Positions 5,278-6,089 of a DNA stretch of 6,089 nucleotides are shown here, in pieces. Numbering within the stretch: position 1 is the first letter of the stretch; every line of letters starts with the position of its first letter. The position numbers and the translations under genes were made by a program. Origin of the DNA: Candidatus Sumerlaeota bacterium (GTDB taxonomy: Bacteria > Sumerlaeota > Sumerlaeia > JADFCT01); the NCBI GenBank assembly GCA_026398575.1, contig JAPLSP010000737.1, forward strand, positions 1 to 6,089. The letters are read 5' to 3'. The notes beneath the pieces were generated by a model. The model saw nothing but the letters and a program-made list of their open reading frames with translations, was not told where the DNA came from and did no database searches.

Positions 5278-6089
5278 TTATTTCAGCGCTGCCAATAAAT
5301 CCGCTTTCAGACGATAGATTCCCGCTTCATCCAACCCGCTGAAGCCGCGGTTCCAGCTGCCGTCGCCGTATTTTTGGAAGATCGCCTGCGCGACGCGTTC
5401 GCGGTTCCAGCCGGGGCGCGCCGCGAGAACATTGGCCAGCTCGACGATCTGCTGCGCCTGGCGCATCATCTTCACGCGAACGCTCATGATCGGGCCTTCG
5501 TATGGGCCGAATCCAGGGACGTCTTTGCCGGAATAGACCACCGAGAGCGCTTGCGCCTTGGACCAATCGGTCTGGAAATTATCCCAATAAGGAACGCCGC
5601 CGTCCAGCCCCTGCGCCCAAGCTTGCAGGAATCGCCGCGCGTGGCCCACGCCGGAATCCTGCGGCGCCGGACCCGTCCCATACCAGACGTATCGCTCGCC
5701 GCCGTTTTGACTCCCGCCTTGCGCGCCGCCGCCGAGCAGGATGTTGCGATAGCGGATATTGGGCCAATGCCAGTCGCCCGAGCCGCTGTTGATGCAGTAC
5801 CAGTTGATGAGAGTGTCCAACTGCCCGTAGTTCTGTCCCCAGCGGTCGCTAATATCGAGCCGGAAATGCCAGCGAACGGAGGGAGACGCCGCCTTTGCCT
5901 CCTCCGCTCCCGCGCGAAAGAGCGAATGAAAGAAGCCGACCGCGCGGAAATCATCCGCCGTCACGCATTCCTCGAGAATCCAGAGCGCATTGCATCCCTT
6001 GTAGCTGTATTTGTGGTTGAGATAAATCTGGAAACTCGTTCCCGTCCAGCCCTTGGCCTGCGCATGTTCGGTCCACTGCCGGACAGCGC
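5278..6089 (-). CDS. DUF4091 / GH123-like glycoside hydrolase, C-terminal part (start beyond right edge)
   Basis: The frame is open to the right edge; 270 codons are visible, ending at the TAA 5280-5278. An apparent GTG/ATG-type start near 5964 is internal: good homology continues upstream of it, with WTEHAQAKGW (5-14), FQIYLNHKYSYKG (20-32) and LWILEECVTADDFRAVGFFH (36-55). This matches the TIM-barrel layout of DUF4091 proteins (GH123 relatives): 'F-x-x-YLNNK', then 'W-x-L-DEP-x-x-x-DDF-x-A-x-x-F', then WHFRLDISDRWGQ (73-85). In relatives the acidic pair of the 'DEP' position is the expected catalytic site; here it reads E-E-C. A C-terminal segment SVRVKMMRQAQQIVELANVLA fits the conserved 'R-x-G-x-Q-D-x-E-Y' helix position. 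The presumed substrates are polysaccharides with N-acetylhexosamine, by analogy only. GC is high (about 70% in one stretch counted), unlike the plus-strand genes. Confidence 0.72.
   Translation of the reverse strand, partial: AVRQWTEHAQAKGWTGTSFQIYLNHKYSYKGCNALWILEECVTADDFRAVGFFHSLFRAGAEEAKAASPSVRWHFRLDISDRWGQNYGQLDTLINWYCINSGSGDWHWPNIRYRNILLGGGAQGGSQNGGERYVWYGTGPAPQDSGVGHARRFLQAWAQGLDGGVPYWDNFQTDWSKAQALSVVYSGKDVPGFGPYEGPIMSVRVKMMRQAQQIVELANVLAARPGWNRERVAQAIFQKYGDGSWNRGFSGLDEAGIYRLKADLLAALK

Noticed and set aside
1..6089. Stop codon reassignment as an explanation for both interrupted genes
   Set aside because: The two internal stops are TAG and TAA, while TAA, TAG and TGA also end apparently intact genes here, so a single reassigned codon does not fit.

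Overview
This 6.1 kb window appears to come from an uncultured, moderate-GC Gram-negative-type bacterium. The signs are lipobox and Sec signal peptides, an ABC-2 permease with an 'NPALAVEL' style N-terminus, a DUF4091-type glycoside hydrolase and a lipoprotein with a 'DFVLGFFGVDF' block. From memory, this mix suggests the Planctomycetes, Lentisphaerae or Sumerlaeota/Hydrogenedentes neighbourhood. That placement is an inference; the window holds no rRNA, tRNA or universal marker.

Left third, minus strand: a secreted class 3 lipase-like protein runs off the left edge. Upstream of it lie a 429-residue lipoprotein and its probable sigma70-type promoter, which carries a 9-bp direct repeat with a 20-bp period. 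Next is a six-helix ABC-2-type permease with its own strong promoter and no ATPase gene in view. The permease frame is cut by an in-frame TAG, after which a seventh hydrophobic helix and a basic tail continue in the same frame.

Middle, plus strand: a DEDDh 3'-5' exonuclease of the exoribonuclease type with a TTG start, an unrecognised 155-residue protein in AT-rich DNA (about 35% GC by hand count), and the first ~88 codons of an arrestin/Spo0M-like protein.

Right third, minus strand: a DUF4091-type glycosidase enters from the right edge. It is followed by a minimal nucleotidyltransferase (MNT)/HEPN toxin-antitoxin pair that is visibly damaged. The MNT has an in-frame TAA after its catalytic triad, with 25 more in-frame codons that restore the usual overlap with the HEPN start. 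The HEPN gene loses its C-terminal half where it meets the truncated arrestin-like gene tail to tail, at about 4635-4646.

The main message is a cluster of broken genes: two nonsense codons and one rearrangement junction within about 3 kb, between apparently healthy genes. No CRISPR array, IS element, tRNA or rRNA was seen. No new defence system can be claimed; the MNT-HEPN remnant is the nearest thing to one.
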